Below, one piece after another: positions 1 to 7,713 of a stretch of DNA of 11,047 nucleotides. Positions within the stretch are counted from its first letter, which is position 1; each line of letters opens with the position of its first letter. The translations under genes and the position numbers were made by a program. The notes beneath the pieces are model-generated. The model searched no databases. It was given only the letters and a program-made list of their open reading frames with translations, and was not told the DNA's origin. The stretch comes from an uncultured Novosphingobium sp. (GTDB taxonomy: Bacteria; Pseudomonadota; Alphaproteobacteria; Sphingomonadales; Sphingomonadaceae), in contig CALCQB010000161.1 of NCBI GenBank assembly GCA_937897535.1, positions 1-11,047 on the forward strand, read 5' to 3'.

Positions 1-71
1 CCCTTCGAAGATAAGGGCTCGGATGCGCTACTACCAGTAGTAGTAGTCGAGCTGCGGTGGTGACGAACCCG
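1..71. other. Non-coding left edge with a small hairpin
   Basis: This is the stretch beyond the ATPase stop codon. I see no start codon on the minus strand and no usable open frame on the plus strand, where an ATG at 22 hits a stop after five codons. It holds a perfect 7-bp inverted repeat: CTACTAC (28-34) and GTAGTAG (40-46), with a 5-nt loop. This lies 26 bp past the stop of the minus-strand operon, where a terminator would be expected. It has no T-tract after it on that strand, so a terminator role is only a guess. A shorter pair, CCCTT/AAGGG, lies at 1-17. Confidence 0.35.
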
Positions 72-1289
72 TTAGCGGCCGAAGGCGACGAGAGTTTCGA
101 ACGCTTCGAAGATTTTCTCCAGCGCCTCTGGTGACGCCAACGCGGCCAGCAGTGCGATCGCGAACGCATCGACGGCGACGGGTGCATCCACCGCGCTGAA
201 CGCATCCAAGCTGAGAGGGGTGTCGCTCGTTGCCAACGCATCCGATGCCGGGGCATCGGTGACGACTGCCGCATCGGGCATCTGCTCCATTGCGTTGGCC
301 AGTTCGATCACGGCCTGTTGCAGCTCGGCAATCTGCGCGTCGCGCTCGGCCAGCGCGGCTTCGAGCTGGGCCATGACCACCGCATCGACCGGGGCTTGAA
401 TCGGCGCTTCGATCACGGCTTGCGGCGCGGCGACCGGTTCCGGCTTTGTCACCTTCTTGAGCTGGAGCGTCCCGTCCAGCTCGAGCTCTTCGAGCACCAG
501 GCTGAGCATCGCGCCGTCGATCCGGCTGCGCTGTTCGACTGCGCCAAGCAGCATCAGCCGGTTGCAGATCTGGTTGATCCGGCGCGGAACGCCACCCGAA
601 GCCTCGAACAGTTCGGTAAAGACCCGCTGGTCGAACTTGGGATTGCCGCTCCACCCGACCACTTTCAGGCGGTGTTCGATATACGGCTGGACTTCGCCCA
701 GCTCCATCGCGTCGAGGTGATGGGCGGCGATCACCCGCTGGCGCAATTGCTCCATTTGGGGGTGATCCTGAATCGTGTCGCGAAACTCCGGCTGGCCGAG
801 CAGCAGGGTCTGCAGCAGCGGGTGCGCTCCAAGCTGGAAGTTGGACAACATCCGCAGTTCTTCGAGCGCGTCGATCGCCAGGTTCTGGCTTTCGTCGACC
901 ACCAGCAGGCAGCGGCGGCCCGAGCGGGCTTCGTCGTGCAGGAAGGCTTCGATCGCGCCCAGCGCCGAGGCCTTGTCATGCCCGTCGACAATCAGCCCGA
1001 ACGCCTGGGCGACGACATGGACCAGTTCCTCACCATCGAGCTTGCTGGTGACGATCTGCGCCGCAGTAAGCCGCGCCGGGTCGATGGTCGCCATCAGGTG
1101 CGCGACCAGGGTGGACTTGCCCGCCCCGACCTCACCCGTGATCACCACGAAGCCTTCGCCCTGGGCCAGCCCATAGGACAGATACGACAGCGCCTTGCGG
1201 TGCGTCAGGCTCTCGAAATAGAAGGCCGGATCCGGGGTCAGCTGGAACGGACGGCCGGTCAGCCCGAAATAGTCGTTGAACATCATCAT
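72..1289 (-). CDS. XrtA/PEP-CTERM system-associated AAA ATPase (ExeA/GspA-like)
   Basis: This is a cytoplasmic P-loop ATPase of 405 residues, last gene of the export operon, resembling the TIGR03015 family. The N-terminus has the family's YFGLTGRPFQLTPDP block (7-21). Walker A is GEVGAGKST (52-60), Walker B is LLVVDE (128-133), a sensor-like LLLGQPEFR follows at 162-170, and SGGVPRRIN (231-239) supplies the likely arginine finger. The ATPase core ends near 275. After it comes an Ala/Pro/Val-rich tail with a predicted coiled coil (about 305-336) and an acidic, Ala-rich end. Three ATG codons are adjacent (1289, 1286, 1283). A GGAAGGG ribosome site lies just upstream and fits the second or third ATG best by spacing. 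The gene follows the outer-membrane protein gene by 16 nt. The family is tied to exosortase A exopolysaccharide loci by gene neighbourhood, but its exact work is unknown; helping assembly or secretion is an inference. Confidence 0.9.
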   Translation of the reverse strand: MMMFNDYFGLTGRPFQLTPDPAFYFESLTHRKALSYLSYGLAQGEGFVVITGEVGAGKSTLVAHLMATIDPARLTAAQIVTSKLDGEELVHVVAQAFGLIVDGHDKASALGAIEAFLHDEARSGRRCLLVVDESQNLAIDALEELRMLSNFQLGAHPLLQTLLLGQPEFRDTIQDHPQMEQLRQRVIAAHHLDAMELGEVQPYIEHRLKVVGWSGNPKFDQRVFTELFEASGGVPRRINQICNRLMLLGAVEQRSRIDGAMLSLVLEELELDGTLQLKKVTKPEPVAAPQAVIEAPIQAPVDAVVMAQLEAALAERDAQIAELQQAVIELANAMEQMPDAAVVTDAPASDALATSDTPLSLDAFSAVDAPVAVDAFAIALLAALASPEALEKIFEAFETLVAFGR

Positions 1290-1305
1290 ATCCCTTCCGT
1301 GCCGC

Positions 1306-3039
1306 TCAGAACGAGTACCGGACGCCGACCATCGCCTGCGCGGTCCAGACATCCTGAAGCAGTTCGCGGTTTACCCCTTCTACGCCGACCGCTGCGGTCG
1401 CCGAGATGCGGCTGGTCAGCGAACGATAGTAGGCAGCGGTTGCCCCCATTGCGCTGACATCGCCAGCCAAGCTGTCTCCGCTTTGGTACCAACTGGCCCA
1501 GACATTGGTGCCAATGCTGGAGTTTTGATCGATCCGGGCGTTGACATAGGCGCTCATCCAGAGCGTCTCGTCAGTGACGCCATTGGCCGAAGCCAGGACC
1601 GTACCCGGCGCTGCAATGAACTTGCGCCGGTCATAGCCCGCGCCGATCCCGTATTGCAGGCGGCTGCCCGAAACCGAGAGGCTGCCCATCACTCCGCGCC
1701 CGCGGAAGGCGGCCGAATTGAGCGATGCGAGTGCCCCGCCAAAGCAGGTGCCCTGGCCCGACCCGGTCGCAGCAGTCGCAGCGACGCACGAACTGAGGTC
1801 ACCGGTCAGTGGGTTGCGCACGCCATCGAACTGGGTCGGCAGGCCGGCCAGCTGGTTGTTGAGCATCCCGCCAAAGCCCGAGATGCTGTCATAAACCGAC
1901 ACATTCAGGCTCATTCGCGAGCTGGGGGCATAGGCAAAACTGCCATAGTAACTGGTCGAGCCATAACGACGCCCGACATGGGCTTCGAGCGCAGTGCGCC
2001 TGCTCGGCCGCCACAGCACCCCGGCATCCCAGATCAGGCCTTCGGCATGGTAGGCGATCTGGCGCGGCTGGCTCTCATCGGTAAGATACCGGCCATCGCT
2101 GCCGACCACCGGCAGGCCGGTGACGGTATCGCGGACCGCATCGCGGTTCGAAACGGTGACGTCCTCATAACCGATCCCGCCGACCAGCGAGAGGTCCGCA
2201 CCGACCGGAATCGCCACATCGGCGCGGGCATGCTTGTCGTCGATCCGCTGATCGAGATTGGATACATCTTCGCGGTTCCAACCCGCGCCGACCCCCAGCC
2301 CGACCGGCAGGATCGTGCCCGGCGCAAACCCGGCATGAAGCTGGGCGTTGTGAACGGTCCCTTCGTCATAGACGTCGACCGGGTTCTGACCCGGCGCAAC
2401 GGCGAGCACGTCGGGCGATTCGACCCGGTTATAGCCGAAGCGATAATGCCCTTCGACATGCAGTTCGCCCAGCTGGGTCTTGAGCGAGGGGCCGACATAC
2501 ATGCCATAGATTTGCGAGGTCGAGCTGCCTTCGAGCCCGGACAGCGCCGCGCCGTTGTTCTCGACGCTCATCCGCGCCGCCATCGCGCCGACTTCAAAGC
2601 TCAGGGCGCGCGGGACGATCCCGACCGAGCCGCGCGCAACCCCGCTGACCACATCGCTGTCGGCCACGCGGTTGTTGCCATAGCCAAAGCGGCGCTCATA
2701 ACGGACCGACATCGACCCGGCGCTGTTGCGCCCGGTGACGTTGGCGTCGATGCCAGCCGCGAGCGTGGTGTAGGTCAGCACCTCGTTGCCCGGCGACAGC
2801 TCGGCCGAAACGATCTGCTGCGCCTCGATGTAAGGCGTGACCGTAACCTTCCTGGAACGAACCGCCAGATGCGGGGCATCGCCATCGTTTACCTCGGCGT
2901 CACCTTGGTCCAGATCGTCGCCCGATTGGGCAACGTCGCCATAAGGCAGCGTCTGGGCCTGAGCCAGGCCAGGCAAACCGGCGGCGAAGCTGGCTGCCAG
3001 TGCGGCAGCAGTCTTGAAGAGGCGCGACTTCATGGTCAT
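1306..3039 (-). CDS. XrtA/PEP-CTERM system-associated outer-membrane protein (TIGR03016-like)
   Basis: A predicted outer-membrane beta-barrel of 577 residues. A signal peptide (about 1-28) has a basic start (MKSRLFK), an Ala/Leu/Gly-rich core and a cleavage site around AQAQ. The rest alternates polar and hydrophobic residues with many aromatic/Gly turns, such as RRFGYGN and RRYGSTSYYGS. The chain ends in Tyr-Ser-Phe, the terminal-Phe signature of barrels inserted by the BAM complex. Size and place between the kinase and ATPase genes match the TIGR03016 family. Its likely job is passage of the exopolysaccharide across the outer membrane; this is inferred from context, not shown for the family. 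The ATG at 3039 overlaps the kinase stop (ATGA), suggesting translational coupling. A second ATG at 3033 has a better-spaced GGGGG ribosome site and may be the true start, costing two residues. Confidence 0.85.
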   Translation of the reverse strand: MTMKSRLFKTAAALAASFAAGLPGLAQAQTLPYGDVAQSGDDLDQGDAEVNDGDAPHLAVRSRKVTVTPYIEAQQIVSAELSPGNEVLTYTTLAAGIDANVTGRNSAGSMSVRYERRFGYGNNRVADSDVVSGVARGSVGIVPRALSFEVGAMAARMSVENNGAALSGLEGSSTSQIYGMYVGPSLKTQLGELHVEGHYRFGYNRVESPDVLAVAPGQNPVDVYDEGTVHNAQLHAGFAPGTILPVGLGVGAGWNREDVSNLDQRIDDKHARADVAIPVGADLSLVGGIGYEDVTVSNRDAVRDTVTGLPVVGSDGRYLTDESQPRQIAYHAEGLIWDAGVLWRPSRRTALEAHVGRRYGSTSYYGSFAYAPSSRMSLNVSVYDSISGFGGMLNNQLAGLPTQFDGVRNPLTGDLSSCVAATAATGSGQGTCFGGALASLNSAAFRGRGVMGSLSVSGSRLQYGIGAGYDRRKFIAAPGTVLASANGVTDETLWMSAYVNARIDQNSSIGTNVWASWYQSGDSLAGDVSAMGATAAYYRSLTSRISATAAVGVEGVNRELLQDVWTAQAMVGVRYSF

Positions 3040-4112
3040 CCCCCGTATCCATAATAGGAGCCAAAGCGGCGACCGCTGGGGCTGAAGTGGACGGCGTTCA
3101 AAAGGAGCTGGATATTCGGGCAACCGGACAGCAGCGAGACTGCATCCTCCAGCGCGCCCTGTCCGGTCTTGTCGGCCCGGACGACCAGCACCGCCTGTCC
3201 GACATATTTGGCGAGCTCGGCCGCCGGTGACGCGGCCAGAGCGGGCGGCGAATCAAAGATGATGATCCGGTGCGGCGCGCCTTGCGTCAGGCGATCAAGC
3301 ACGGCAGCGGTCCGCGAGCTGGACAGGTATTCGCTGTCCGACGTCGTCGCGCTTCCGGCAGGAAGTACCCAAAGTCCCGAAATGTCGGTCCCGATCACGC
3401 AATCGGCCACATCTATGTCCGGATCGGCCAGCGCGTCCATCAGTCCCGGACCGCCCGGCAGCCCCAGCATCGACAGCACCGAAGGTTTGGCAAAGTCGGC
3501 ATCGACCAGCAGCACTTCGCTTTCCTTCTCGGCCGCGATCGCCAGCGCGAGATTGACCGAGGTGTAGCTCTTGCCCTCGCCGGGATGTGGCGAGCAGATC
3601 AGGATTCGTTGCGATGCGGGCCCCATGCCTTGCTGACCAAGCTGGCCGGCATTCAGGAGCAGCTGGCGTTTGACGATCCGCAGCTCTTCCAGCAGCCCGG
3701 TGACTGTGCTTTCCGGGACAATCAACCCTTGATCGCGCAAGTGCTGGCGACTGACCGGATGGCGTTCGCCGCTGAACCGCACTGGTGCAGCGACGGGCGC
3801 GGGAATGTTGCTGGCTGCAGAAACCGGCGGCACAAGCACTTCGGGTTCGACCACTTCAAGGGCCGGCTGTACGGGTGCAGCCGGAGCTTCGACTCCCGGA
3901 GTTTCGGCGACCGGAGTCACTTCGGCGTCCTCTACCACTTCGTCGGCCCGGCGATAGCGGCGGCGCTGCGAAGCGGGCGGGATCAGGTTTTCCGGTATCG
4001 GCGCCGAGGCCAGTTGTACGAGGTCATAGTTGCGCACGACCCGTTCGATCAGGCTCGGGGCCCGTTCGGTTTCGGCTTCGTTCGGCACAGGGATCTTGGT
4101 CTGTTCGGTCAT
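3036..4112 (-). CDS. Exopolysaccharide/PEP-CTERM locus tyrosine autokinase (BY-kinase)
   Basis: A soluble CpsD/CapB-type bacterial tyrosine kinase of 358 residues, like TIGR03018. It is expected to autophosphorylate and cycle on and off the neighbouring Wzz-like protein to control polymer length. Walker A is SPHPGEGKS (174-182), Walker A' is VLLVDADFAKPS (200-211), and Walker B is IIIFDSPP (283-290). The C-terminus carries a short tyrosine cluster, GSYYGYGG, with Tyr at 353, 354 and 356. An Ala/Pro/Val-rich linker (about 60-115) joins a short conserved start (LIERVVRNYDLVQL, 21-34) to the kinase core. The start at 4112 is preferred because GAGGGG lies 6 nt upstream; a longer frame to 4172 would run into the Wzz gene. 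The gene is 10 nt after the Wzz stop and overlaps the outer-membrane gene by 4 nt. Confidence 0.93.
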   Translation of the reverse strand: MTEQTKIPVPNEAETERAPSLIERVVRNYDLVQLASAPIPENLIPPASQRRRYRRADEVVEDAEVTPVAETPGVEAPAAPVQPALEVVEPEVLVPPVSAASNIPAPVAAPVRFSGERHPVSRQHLRDQGLIVPESTVTGLLEELRIVKRQLLLNAGQLGQQGMGPASQRILICSPHPGEGKSYTSVNLALAIAAEKESEVLLVDADFAKPSVLSMLGLPGGPGLMDALADPDIDVADCVIGTDISGLWVLPAGSATTSDSEYLSSSRTAAVLDRLTQGAPHRIIIFDSPPALAASPAAELAKYVGQAVLVVRADKTGQGALEDAVSLLSGCPNIQLLLNAVHFSPSGRRFGSYYGYGG

Positions 4113-4122
4113 TGCGATCCCC

Positions 4123-5640
4123 TCACGCCACCATGCTGCGTTGGACGAGTTCGATCGCCACCAGGACGACAAACATCCCGCCCAATGCGCCGGTCGCGGC
4201 GTAGAAGTACTTCAACCGCTTGCGCCGCAGTGCCCGTCCGGCGTCAGTCAGCGTCGCGCTGATCGCGCCCAGCACCGGCAGGCCCATCGCCCGTTCGAGT
4301 TTGGCGGTGGTGGCAAAGGTCGAGCGTAGCTGGCCGAGCGCGAACGCAACTCCGACTCCGGCGCCGAGCCCGACCACCAGCACAGCAAACAGCAGCAACG
4401 GCCGGTTCGGCGCGATCGGGCTGCGCGGGCTGCTCGCCGGGTCGATCACCTGGAACTTGACCGAGTTGTGCTCGGTCTCGACTTGGCCGCGCAGGCGCAG
4501 CTCTTCGCGGTCCTGCAGCAGCTTGTCGTATTGCTGCTTGAGCACGTCGTAATCGCGGTTGATCCGCTGCTGTTCGGCCAGCACCTCGGGATTGGTGAAC
4601 TGCTGCGCGGTCAGCGAGGCCAGTTCGCTCTGGACCGATGCGCGCCGGGCGGTCAGCGCCTGGACATTGGCCTGGCGTTCGGCCTTGATCGATTCGAGCG
4701 AGGAATAGGCCGGATTGGTCACGCCTGCCGCGCCGCCTTCGCCGGCCGCCGCCTGCTTGAGCATGTTGACCTGATTGCGCGCGGCAATCACGTCGGGATG
4801 ATTTTCGGTCAGGCCGCGGGCGCGCAGCGACGAAAGCTGGGCCTGGGCGTCGGCCAGGGCGCCACGGGCGCCGCCGACCGGGGCCACGCCCGGCAGGAAT
4901 TTGGGCGTACCGGCCAGCTGGCCGTTCATCGCCGCAAGCGCACTCTGCGCCGCCGCCAGATCGGCATCGATCCCGCGCAGTTCGGCGCGCAGGGCTTCGA
5001 TTCGCTGGATCGGCGAGGTGCCGCCCTTGGCGAGCGCCGGGTTGGCGGCTTCGAAAGTCAGGCGCTTCTGCTCGGCGGCTTCCAGCTCCTTCTGACGCTG
5101 GGCCAGTTGCTGGTCCATGAAATCGAGCGAGCTCGACATCTCACCGCGGTTCCCGGCGAGGTTTTCCTCCTGGAAGATATCGATCAGCTTCTGGACGATC
5201 GCCTGCGAGATCCTGGCATTGTCGGCATCGGACTTGCCGCCATCACCGTAAGTCGCGGTGATTTCGAACAGGTTGTCCTTGGTGCTTTCGATCTTGATCT
5301 TCCGGCCCAGCCCCAGCACGGCGCCTTCCATCTGCTTGGGATTGGTGATGTCGGCGCCGATCGGCGTACCGCGGATCACCTTTTCCAGGTTCACCGCGCT
5401 GGTCAGGGTTTGCTGGACCCGCTCGATGTCGCGCTTGTTGCTGGTCTGGACCCCGGTCACGTCGGACAGGATGTCTTCGAGCTTGACGAAGATCCGGGCC
5501 TTGGATTCGTAGGTGTTGGGGATCATCCCCACCACGAGCCAGCCCGCCAGGCACACGCCCCAGGCCACGGCCAGCGCCAGCCACTTGCGGTGCCAGACCG
5601 TGTAAAGCGCCGCGCGCAATTCGTCGTAGATGTTGTTCAT
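4123..5640 (-). CDS. XrtA system polysaccharide chain-length determinant (Wzz-like)
   Basis: An inner-membrane polysaccharide co-polymerase of 505 residues, like TIGR03007, that sets exopolysaccharide chain length with the kinase. Transmembrane helix 1 is at about 20-40, followed by the Wzz domain (PNTYESKARIFVKLEDIL, 41-58). A long periplasmic coiled-coil part spans about 165-390 (for example QQLAQRQKELEAAEQKR). The proline-rich motif before the second helix is PASSPRSPIAPNRP (401-414), typical of the family. Helix 2 is at about 414-437. A further hydrophobic segment at 478-499 lies close to the C-terminus, so the last few residues would be periplasmic if it spans the membrane. No kinase domain is fused; that function sits in the next gene. 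ATG at 5640 has AGGGG 7 nt upstream. The exporter gene ends 25 nt before it. Confidence 0.93.
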   Translation of the reverse strand: MNNIYDELRAALYTVWHRKWLALAVAWGVCLAGWLVVGMIPNTYESKARIFVKLEDILSDVTGVQTSNKRDIERVQQTLTSAVNLEKVIRGTPIGADITNPKQMEGAVLGLGRKIKIESTKDNLFEITATYGDGGKSDADNARISQAIVQKLIDIFQEENLAGNRGEMSSSLDFMDQQLAQRQKELEAAEQKRLTFEAANPALAKGGTSPIQRIEALRAELRGIDADLAAAQSALAAMNGQLAGTPKFLPGVAPVGGARGALADAQAQLSSLRARGLTENHPDVIAARNQVNMLKQAAAGEGGAAGVTNPAYSSLESIKAERQANVQALTARRASVQSELASLTAQQFTNPEVLAEQQRINRDYDVLKQQYDKLLQDREELRLRGQVETEHNSVKFQVIDPASSPRSPIAPNRPLLLFAVLVVGLGAGVGVAFALGQLRSTFATTAKLERAMGLPVLGAISATLTDAGRALRRKRLKYFYAATGALGGMFVVLVAIELVQRSMVA

Positions 5641-5665
5641 CGTCTGCCCCTGGCCCGCCCTTCGC

Positions 5666-6310
5666 TCAGAACGTGCTTTCGGGGATGATGATGACGTCGC
5701 CCGGCATCAGCATGACGTTGGCCTTGCTGTCGCCCTTCTTGAGCAGATCGCCGAGCCGGATCGAGAATTCCTTCTGCGTGCCGCTGGCCTTGTCGAAGCG
5801 GATCAGTTTGGCCCGGTTACCGGCGGCATATTCGCTGAGCCCGCCGACCGAAATCATCGCATCGAGCAGGGTCATGTTGGCGCGGTATGGGAGCGAAGCC
5901 GGTTTCTCGGTCGCGCCGACGACGCGGACCTGCTGGCTGTAAGTCCCGGCAAACTTGTTGACGATAACCGAGACCAGCGGATCCTGGATGTACTGCGAAA
6001 GCTGCAAAGTGATGTCGTCAGCCAGCATCTTGGGGGTCTTGCCCACGGCCGGCATGTCGGTGATCAGGGGGGTGGTGATCCGCCCGTCGGGCCGGACCTG
6101 CACCTTCGCGCCTAGCTCGGGATTGCGCCAGACGAAGATCGTCAGTTCATCCAGAGGGCCAATGATGTAATCCTCGCCCGGACCTTCCTGCATCGCCACG
6201 AACGAAGCCGGTGGCAACTGGGGCCCGCTGGCAGTCCCGGCGCAGCCAGTCAGCATCACGCTGAGCATGGCACTGCCGGCCAGCAGGCGGGAGAAACGGT
6301 TGATCGGCAT
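5666..6310 (-). CDS. XrtA/PEP-CTERM system exopolysaccharide export lipoprotein (Wza-like)
   Basis: A polysaccharide export protein of 214 residues, like TIGR03027, and first gene of the export operon. A lipoprotein signal peptide ends in the lipobox LTGC with Cys23 as lipidation site, so it should be anchored in the outer membrane facing the periplasm. A Poly_export domain runs from about 46 to 120 (DYIIGPLDELTIFVWRNPEL; RPDGRITTPLI). An SLBB-type segment follows (QVRVVGATEKPASLPYRAN, 127-145). The C-terminal LMPGDVIIIPES motif is common in this family. It is shorter than classical Wza, as usual for this subfamily. The start at 6310 is chosen because GAGGGA lies 7 nt upstream; an earlier in-frame ATG (6325) overlaps that ribosome site. 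The ribosome site lies inside a predicted hairpin described separately. Confidence 0.93.
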   Translation of the reverse strand: MPINRFSRLLAGSAMLSVMLTGCAGTASGPQLPPASFVAMQEGPGEDYIIGPLDELTIFVWRNPELGAKVQVRPDGRITTPLITDMPAVGKTPKMLADDITLQLSQYIQDPLVSVIVNKFAGTYSQQVRVVGATEKPASLPYRANMTLLDAMISVGGLSEYAAGNRAKLIRFDKASGTQKEFSIRLGDLLKKGDSKANVMLMPGDVIIIPESTF

Positions 6311-6486
6311 CGGGCATTCCCTCATTCGGCGCCGTACCGACGATCAGGGATGCCCTTCCCGACCAGCGACCCGGCAATTTCAGCCTCCGCTATCGTAAAA
6401 AAGGGTGAATATTGCGTTAGCCCTAAATGCAGATTTGGTGAGCAATCGGGGCCGGTCCCGGTTTGGGACAGTGGGAAAGGTGGTTG
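6311..6486 (-). other. Intergenic region between decarboxylase and export operon
   Basis: 176 nt without a convincing gene, and the likeliest place for an export-operon promoter. A perfect 5-bp hairpin (GTCCC/GGGAC, 5-nt loop) lies at 6455-6469 just after the decarboxylase stop, but no T-run follows it, so termination is doubtful. On the minus strand a TACGAT at about 6389-6394 could be a -10 box, but the best-spaced -35 (CTAACG) matches the TTGACA consensus in only three positions. The part next to the exporter gene is structured (see the leader hairpin). Read-through from the decarboxylase is equally possible. Confidence 0.4.
6312..6355 (-). promoter_or_regulatory. Leader hairpin covering the exporter ribosome-binding site
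   Basis: In the minus-strand transcript, GGGCATCCCT (complement of 6346-6355) can pair with AGGGAATGCCC (complement of 6312-6322), with one bulged base. The stem ends one nucleotide before the ATG at 6310 and contains most of the GAGGGA ribosome site (6318-6323). The loop holds a second small stem, TCGG/CCGA (6326-6329 with 6337-6340) with a 7-nt loop. The pairing is read directly from the sequence. That it lowers or controls translation of the export operon's first gene is inference. It resembles no named riboswitch or thermometer that I recognise. Confidence 0.4.
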
Positions 6487-7713
6487 TTAAACCAGCATTT
6501 CCAGCGCCGGGCCGTGGCCGAGGAACTGCGCCGGGCTGGCACTGGCGCCATAGGCCCCGGCGCAGAACACCGCGACCAGATCACCGACCTCGGCGCGAGG
6601 GAATCCGGCCTTTTCGGCGAGCCGGTCGAGCGGGGTACACAGGCAGCCGACCACACTGGCTTCTTCGGCCACTTCGGCGTCGAACCGGCTGGCGATCGCC
6701 ACCGGATAGTTGCGCCGCACCACGGTGCCGAAGTTGCCCGAGGCGGCAAGCTGGTGGTGCAGGCCGCCATCGACGATCAGAAAAACCTCGCCGTGGCTGA
6801 GCTTGCGATCGACGATCCTGGTCAGATAAATCCCAGCTTGGCCAATCAGATAGCGGCCGAGTTCGATGCAGAACTGCGTCTCGGCCAGGCTATCCGGCAA
6901 GTGAGCGAATTCCTCGCCCAGAGCTGCACCGATCGCCTCGATGTCGACCGGCTTGTCGCCCGGAAAATAAGGGATGCCGAACCCGCCCCCAAGGTTGCAA
7001 TGCGGCAGCGCCGCGCCGCTTGCTTCGGCCAGACGTGCGGCCAGCTTGAGCGTCTGGGCCTGGGTATCGATGATCGCCGCTGCATCGAGCGCCTGACTGC
7101 CGGCAAAGATGTGAAAACCGCGCCATTCCGCCCCGCTAGCGATGACTTGCCGCGCCATTTCCGGAACGCGTTCGGCATCGACCCCGAATTGCTTGGCCCC
7201 GCCGCCCATCTTCATCCCCGAACCCTTGAGGTCGAAATCGGGATTGACCCGGATCGCCAGCCGGGGCGAGATCCCGAGCCGTGCCCCGGCCTCGAGCGCG
7301 CGAACCGCCTCGCCTTCGGATTCGAGGTTGATCGTCGCTCCGGCTGAAATCGCTGCTTCCAGTTCTGCGGTGCGCTTGCCGGGGCCGGCAAAGCTGATCA
7401 GCGCCGGATCGATCCCGGCAGCCTGAACCAGCGCCAGTTCCCCGGCCGAAGCCACATCGAAGCCATCGACCAGTTCAGACATAACCTGAAGAATTGGCGC
7501 ATAAGGATTTGCCTTAACCGCATAATGCAGTTTCAGATGGCTCGGCATTGCGGCGCGCAGTTCGGCCGCCCGGCGTTGCAAGTGCTGGCGCGAATAGACG
7601 AACAGCGGGGTATCGCCGGCCTCTGCGACCAACTCAGAGGCTTTGCGTCCGGCGATCGCGAGCTCGCCGTCGATCAGGGCATAGCCGGCCGGGATTGGTC
7701 CAAGCGGTTTCAT
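6487..7713 (-). CDS. Exosortase A system-associated PLP-dependent decarboxylase
   Basis: A fold-III PLP enzyme of 408 residues in the diaminopimelate/ornithine decarboxylase superfamily, matching the TIGR03099 type. HYAVKANPY (63-71) contains the PLP Schiff-base lysine, Lys67. GGGFGIPY (242-249) is the glycine-rich phosphate-binding loop. ELGRYLIG (284-291) matches the conserved E-x-GR region. CLCTPLD (357-363) occupies the C-terminal active-site position where related decarboxylases have Cys-x-Ser/Thr-x-Asp, and AGAYG follows at 385-389. The substrate is unknown; an amino acid such as diaminopimelate, lysine or ornithine is likely by family. ATG at 7713 overlaps the ligase stop (ATGA), and AGGA lies 9 nt upstream, so the two are co-translated. 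Its context with a ligase and carrier protein suggests a shared pathway making a modified amine or amino-acyl group. Confidence 0.92.
   Translation of the reverse strand: MKPLGPIPAGYALIDGELAIAGRKASELVAEAGDTPLFVYSRQHLQRRAAELRAAMPSHLKLHYAVKANPYAPILQVMSELVDGFDVASAGELALVQAAGIDPALISFAGPGKRTAELEAAISAGATINLESEGEAVRALEAGARLGISPRLAIRVNPDFDLKGSGMKMGGGAKQFGVDAERVPEMARQVIASGAEWRGFHIFAGSQALDAAAIIDTQAQTLKLAARLAEASGAALPHCNLGGGFGIPYFPGDKPVDIEAIGAALGEEFAHLPDSLAETQFCIELGRYLIGQAGIYLTRIVDRKLSHGEVFLIVDGGLHHQLAASGNFGTVVRRNYPVAIASRFDAEVAEEASVVGCLCTPLDRLAEKAGFPRAEVGDLVAVFCAGAYGASASPAQFLGHGPALEMLV

Noticed and set aside
3..12. CTTCGAAGAT repeated at 104-113, with TTCGAAG also at 11003
   Set aside because: The copies are short, contain a palindrome and lie in different contexts. 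They do not support an attachment site or mobile element.
1303..1313. CGCTCAGAACG repeated at 5663-5673
   Set aside because: Both copies span the Phe codon and stop at the end of a gene. An 11-nt match between two similar gene ends is most simply chance.
318..1457. 379-codon plus-strand frame opposite the ATPase
   Set aside because: It is antisense to a gene with intact Walker motifs and crosses its start into the next gene. Its composition (His, Arg, Gln, Asp rich) is typical of a shadow frame.
1276..3054. 592-codon open frame on the plus strand antisense to the outer-membrane protein gene
   Set aside because: The translation is rich in Arg/Ala/Asp with no recognisable domain or signal peptide, while the minus-strand frame has a signal peptide, barrel pattern and operon context. 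It is a shadow of GC-rich code.
4468..5688. 406-codon plus-strand frame opposite the Wzz-like gene
   Set aside because: It has no family features and no ribosome site; the minus-strand protein has clear membrane helices and a proline-rich motif.
6455..6469. GTCCC/GGGAC hairpin as an intrinsic terminator after the decarboxylase
   Set aside because: The stem is only 5 bp and no T-run follows it on the minus strand, so I do not call a terminator.
6463..7347. 294-codon plus-strand frame opposite the decarboxylase
   Set aside because: It has no recognisable motifs, and the opposite frame carries the PLP lysine and glycine-loop motifs.
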